Below, in pieces: positions 62,089 through 64,000 of a stretch of 64,000 bases of DNA. The stretch's first letter is position 1. Each line of letters begins with the position of its first letter. Location: the NCBI GenBank assembly GCA_003550325.1, contig QKWP01000598.1, forward strand, positions 101,129 to 165,128, read 5' to 3'. This DNA comes from Gigaspora rosea. Lineage: Eukaryota; Glomeromycota; Glomeromycetes; Diversisporales; Gigasporaceae. The notes under the pieces are model-generated. The model did not search any database, was not told where the DNA came from, and worked only from the letters and a program-made list of their open reading frames with translations. The translations under genes were made by a program, and so were the position numbers.

Positions 62089-63543
62089 GAAATAAGTGGT
62101 GGTCAAATTATTATTTACTTTTAAGCTACTAAAATTTATATCATACTTACAACTCCTTAACTAATTTATTAGCCTTTTTTGCCCATACATCATTTGGTTT
62201 GATTCTTAATAATTTCTCTAGGTCAGTGATTGACTCATTATACCTTTTCATCATATAATTAATTTCACTTCGATATTTTAATGCTGTTGTATTATCTGGT
62301 TCAGTTTCTAGCAATCTAGTTAAATCTTCAAATGCTTTATCATATTTGCCCATAATAAAAAATATTTTTCCTCAATAAATTAATTCAAATGCATTATTTG
62401 GTTCTTTTTTTAGTGATTTTGTTAACTCATCTATTAAATTAACAAGCATATTTTCATATCCACCCATAATAAAATAATACTTTTCTTGATATTTCAATGT
62501 TAATGCATTCTTTGATTTTTCACTAATGTCTTCATTAGTTATTGCTGTCAATTGAAATAATATATAGACAAGATTAAATTTAAATAGGCAAAAAACAATT
62601 AAACTTTTTGATTAAATTTACCAGAATATTTAAAATTTTCGTTGCTGAAGTTCACTTCTATTGATCCACCTTGCGATCTAAATCCAACACAAGGATATAG
62701 AATGCCTTTGAAATTGCTATATAGATGGCACGCAATTCCTTAAAATATTTTATAATTATTAAAATTTTGTCTATTCATTTTAAAAATATAACTTTTAATT
62801 CTAAATGTTGATTACCTAAGTTAATTCCATTTTTAGTATAAAATACTATGTTACTTATAAAATTTAGATAGCATCCAATTATATCACCAGTAGTATACGA
62901 CTCTCCATATGGCCCACCACTTCCTGAACAAAAAGAATATCCGTCGTCACCATGGTAACCACACCCCCATGATTCATTTTCCTGTCCTAAAAGATATGAT
63001 ATAGACGTTAATCTATAATAATGAAAAATAAAATAAAAAATTTGCTATTACCAGGCATGAGCATATTATTTATATAATTTGAATCGTCTATTTTTTTATC
63101 GCTTTGCTTTGTACAATATCCGATTCCAATCATTCTATCAAGAAAATAGAATTAAAAGATTATAAAAAATCACCAGAACAAAGGTGATGTTTATGGTACG
63201 AAATAATATTAATATTACCCATTTTTTCCTTTGTTTATAATTTTAATTTCAAAGTAAAATATTCCGCACTCTGAAGGGACTGGATTGTTTGCTCGAACGA
63301 TTACAGCTTTATAGTCATCAGGATCTTTAATTATAAGGTTATTAATAATAAATTAAATTACTATGATGATATTCTTTTAAATGCCGATGATTACAGTAAC
63401 ATATTAAATATGTTTCAGCGAGATTTCTCATTTTCATATTTACCTGTATAACTCACTTTAAGTCCATTTGAATCTATGTCAATAAATGGCGATTTATCTT
63501 CAATATCCCATGCAGTCGGTAAAACTAATTCTATATCTCCCAT

Positions 63544-63865
63544 TGCTGTAGGTTAAAATTCAATTCAGATCTTTTGTTGATGAACAAAAGTAATTTATAC
63601 GTAGAAATATTAATGAACATAATGTACTATTTATGTATACGTAGTTGTATTCTGGATAGTGTTACAAGCTAAACGATAATAACTTTAATCTTATTGATGT
63701 CGATATATTTGAGTTTGTGTAATCCTTTTTAAAGTTAGCGAATCACTGTGAATAGACGATCAATTACGTATACGGTAATATATATAACATGAATCATTGT
63801 TACGATATGGCAAAGCTGTATTATGTAATTATAAGTCAAAATACAGTAATATGTACAAATAATAT
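63544..63865. other. Upstream region of the SPRY-TPR-kinase gene
   Basis: About 320 bp of AT-rich DNA with no ORF, lying between the minus-strand start at 63543 and a plus-strand kinase fragment. Probably promoter sequence. Confidence 0.4.
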
Positions 63866-64000
63866 GTAATGATTTTCGACCGCCCATTAACAACGAAGCT
63901 TCACAATGTTATGTTAACCTGATGAAACAATGTTGGAATAAAGATCCAGAAAAGCGGTCAGCAGAAGAACTCTGAAGTTTTTAATTAAAAAATGGCGAGA
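63866..64000 (+). pseudogene. Protein kinase C-terminal fragment, runs off the window
   Basis: The frame reads FRPPINNEASQCYVNLMKQC, then WNKDPEKRSAEEL before a TGA. This is the alpha-H/alpha-I end of the TKL-like kinases common in Rhizophagus (CW-xxPxxRP-A-E). The Pro after KR is missing, consistent with a small deletion. No upstream kinase sequence is present, so it is a fragment on the opposite strand to the neighbouring kinase gene. Confidence 0.6.

Larger units (their letters stand above)
55347..63543 (-). pseudogene. SPRY-TPR-protein kinase gene with a 5.4-kb satellite-filled intron, damaged
   Basis: Minus-strand exons: MGDIELVLPTAWDIEDKSPF (63444-63543); a SPRY/B30.2 domain in pieces around 63225-63330, 63050-63135, 62815-62990 and 62623-62740 ([48 protein letters not shown]); TPR repeats 62151-62544; then 56424-56724 and 55537-56346, the kinase. 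The TPR exon ends with donor GTAAGT at 62150 and the kinase exon begins at 56724 after an AG in matching phase (VKEL then IKEEFRNW). The kinase has RGFGTVFKAVW (Gly-loop, one Gly replaced by Arg), LVHKDFHSGNIV and ITDFGLCKP. Damage: TGA in the first kinase exon, a one-base loss near 55990, and TGA in the TPR exon (CGA expected). Small 3' exons continue to about 55347. Probably a signalling kinase family expanded in Rhizophagus. Confidence 0.68.

Overview
The window looks like nuclear DNA of an arbuscular mycorrhizal fungus, most likely Rhizophagus (Glomeromycotina). It is very AT-rich, has short GT-AG introns, carries many decayed hAT transposases, and contains gene families I associate with that genus: SPRY-TPR-kinase proteins, F-box/LRR proteins and lineage-specific coiled-coil proteins. 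No rRNA or tRNA gene or CRISPR array was seen. Family names rest on motif recognition; no search was run.

The centre of the window (9881-44892) is one 35-kb mobile element. It has long terminal inverted repeats (TIRs; 1216 bp left, 1331 bp right). Each TIR ends in the same perfect 32-bp palindrome, and the element is flanked by a 5-bp duplication ACCCC. The outermost inward-facing genes are a B-family DNA polymerase (left) and a primase/origin-binding helicase (right). Both start inside the TIRs and therefore share their promoter and first 14 residues. Between them are an rve (DDE) integrase fused to a nuclease-like domain, an A32/FtsK-type packaging ATPase, a tyrosine-recombinase-like gene, and a retrovirus-like block of Gag with zinc knuckle, aspartic protease and a short third ORF. 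The last two junctions of that block carry canonical -1 slippery heptamers. The right half of the element carries intron-containing, host-style genes: a Myb/SANT-like gene, a nine-exon gene, an F-box/LRR gene, a coiled-coil gene and a zinc-binding microgene. In layout it resembles a Polinton/Maverick. Its replication pair looks like that of large nucleocytoplasmic DNA viruses, and where a double-jelly-roll capsid gene would be expected I see only a Gag-NC-protease module. Several core genes carry frameshifts or in-frame stops, so this copy is decaying. Differences between the two TIRs are largely CpG transitions.

The insertion is nested. The 35-kb element sits in a hAT-type element (9302-46415, inverted ends TAG(G/T)GCTCCTA, 8-bp duplication GCTTTAAC). 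That hAT element interrupts a coiled-coil host-type gene whose 5' part lies at 46.4-46.6 kb and whose 3' part lies at 7.8-9.3 kb (minus strand). A paralogue of the interrupted gene is itself carried inside the element (29573-31261).

The left flank (1-9.3 kb) holds two decayed hAT transposases, a 272-bp hAT MITE with an 8-bp duplication and the 3' part of the broken gene. The right flank (46.4-64 kb) holds a decayed nuclease-like multi-exon gene, a PIF1/Helitron helicase tail, MITEs and fold-back repeats, a ribosomal protein L5 fragment, and a large minus-strand SPRY-TPR-kinase gene. A 5-kb, about 109-bp-period satellite lies inside what appears to be a phase-compatible intron of that gene. 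The window ends in another kinase fragment.
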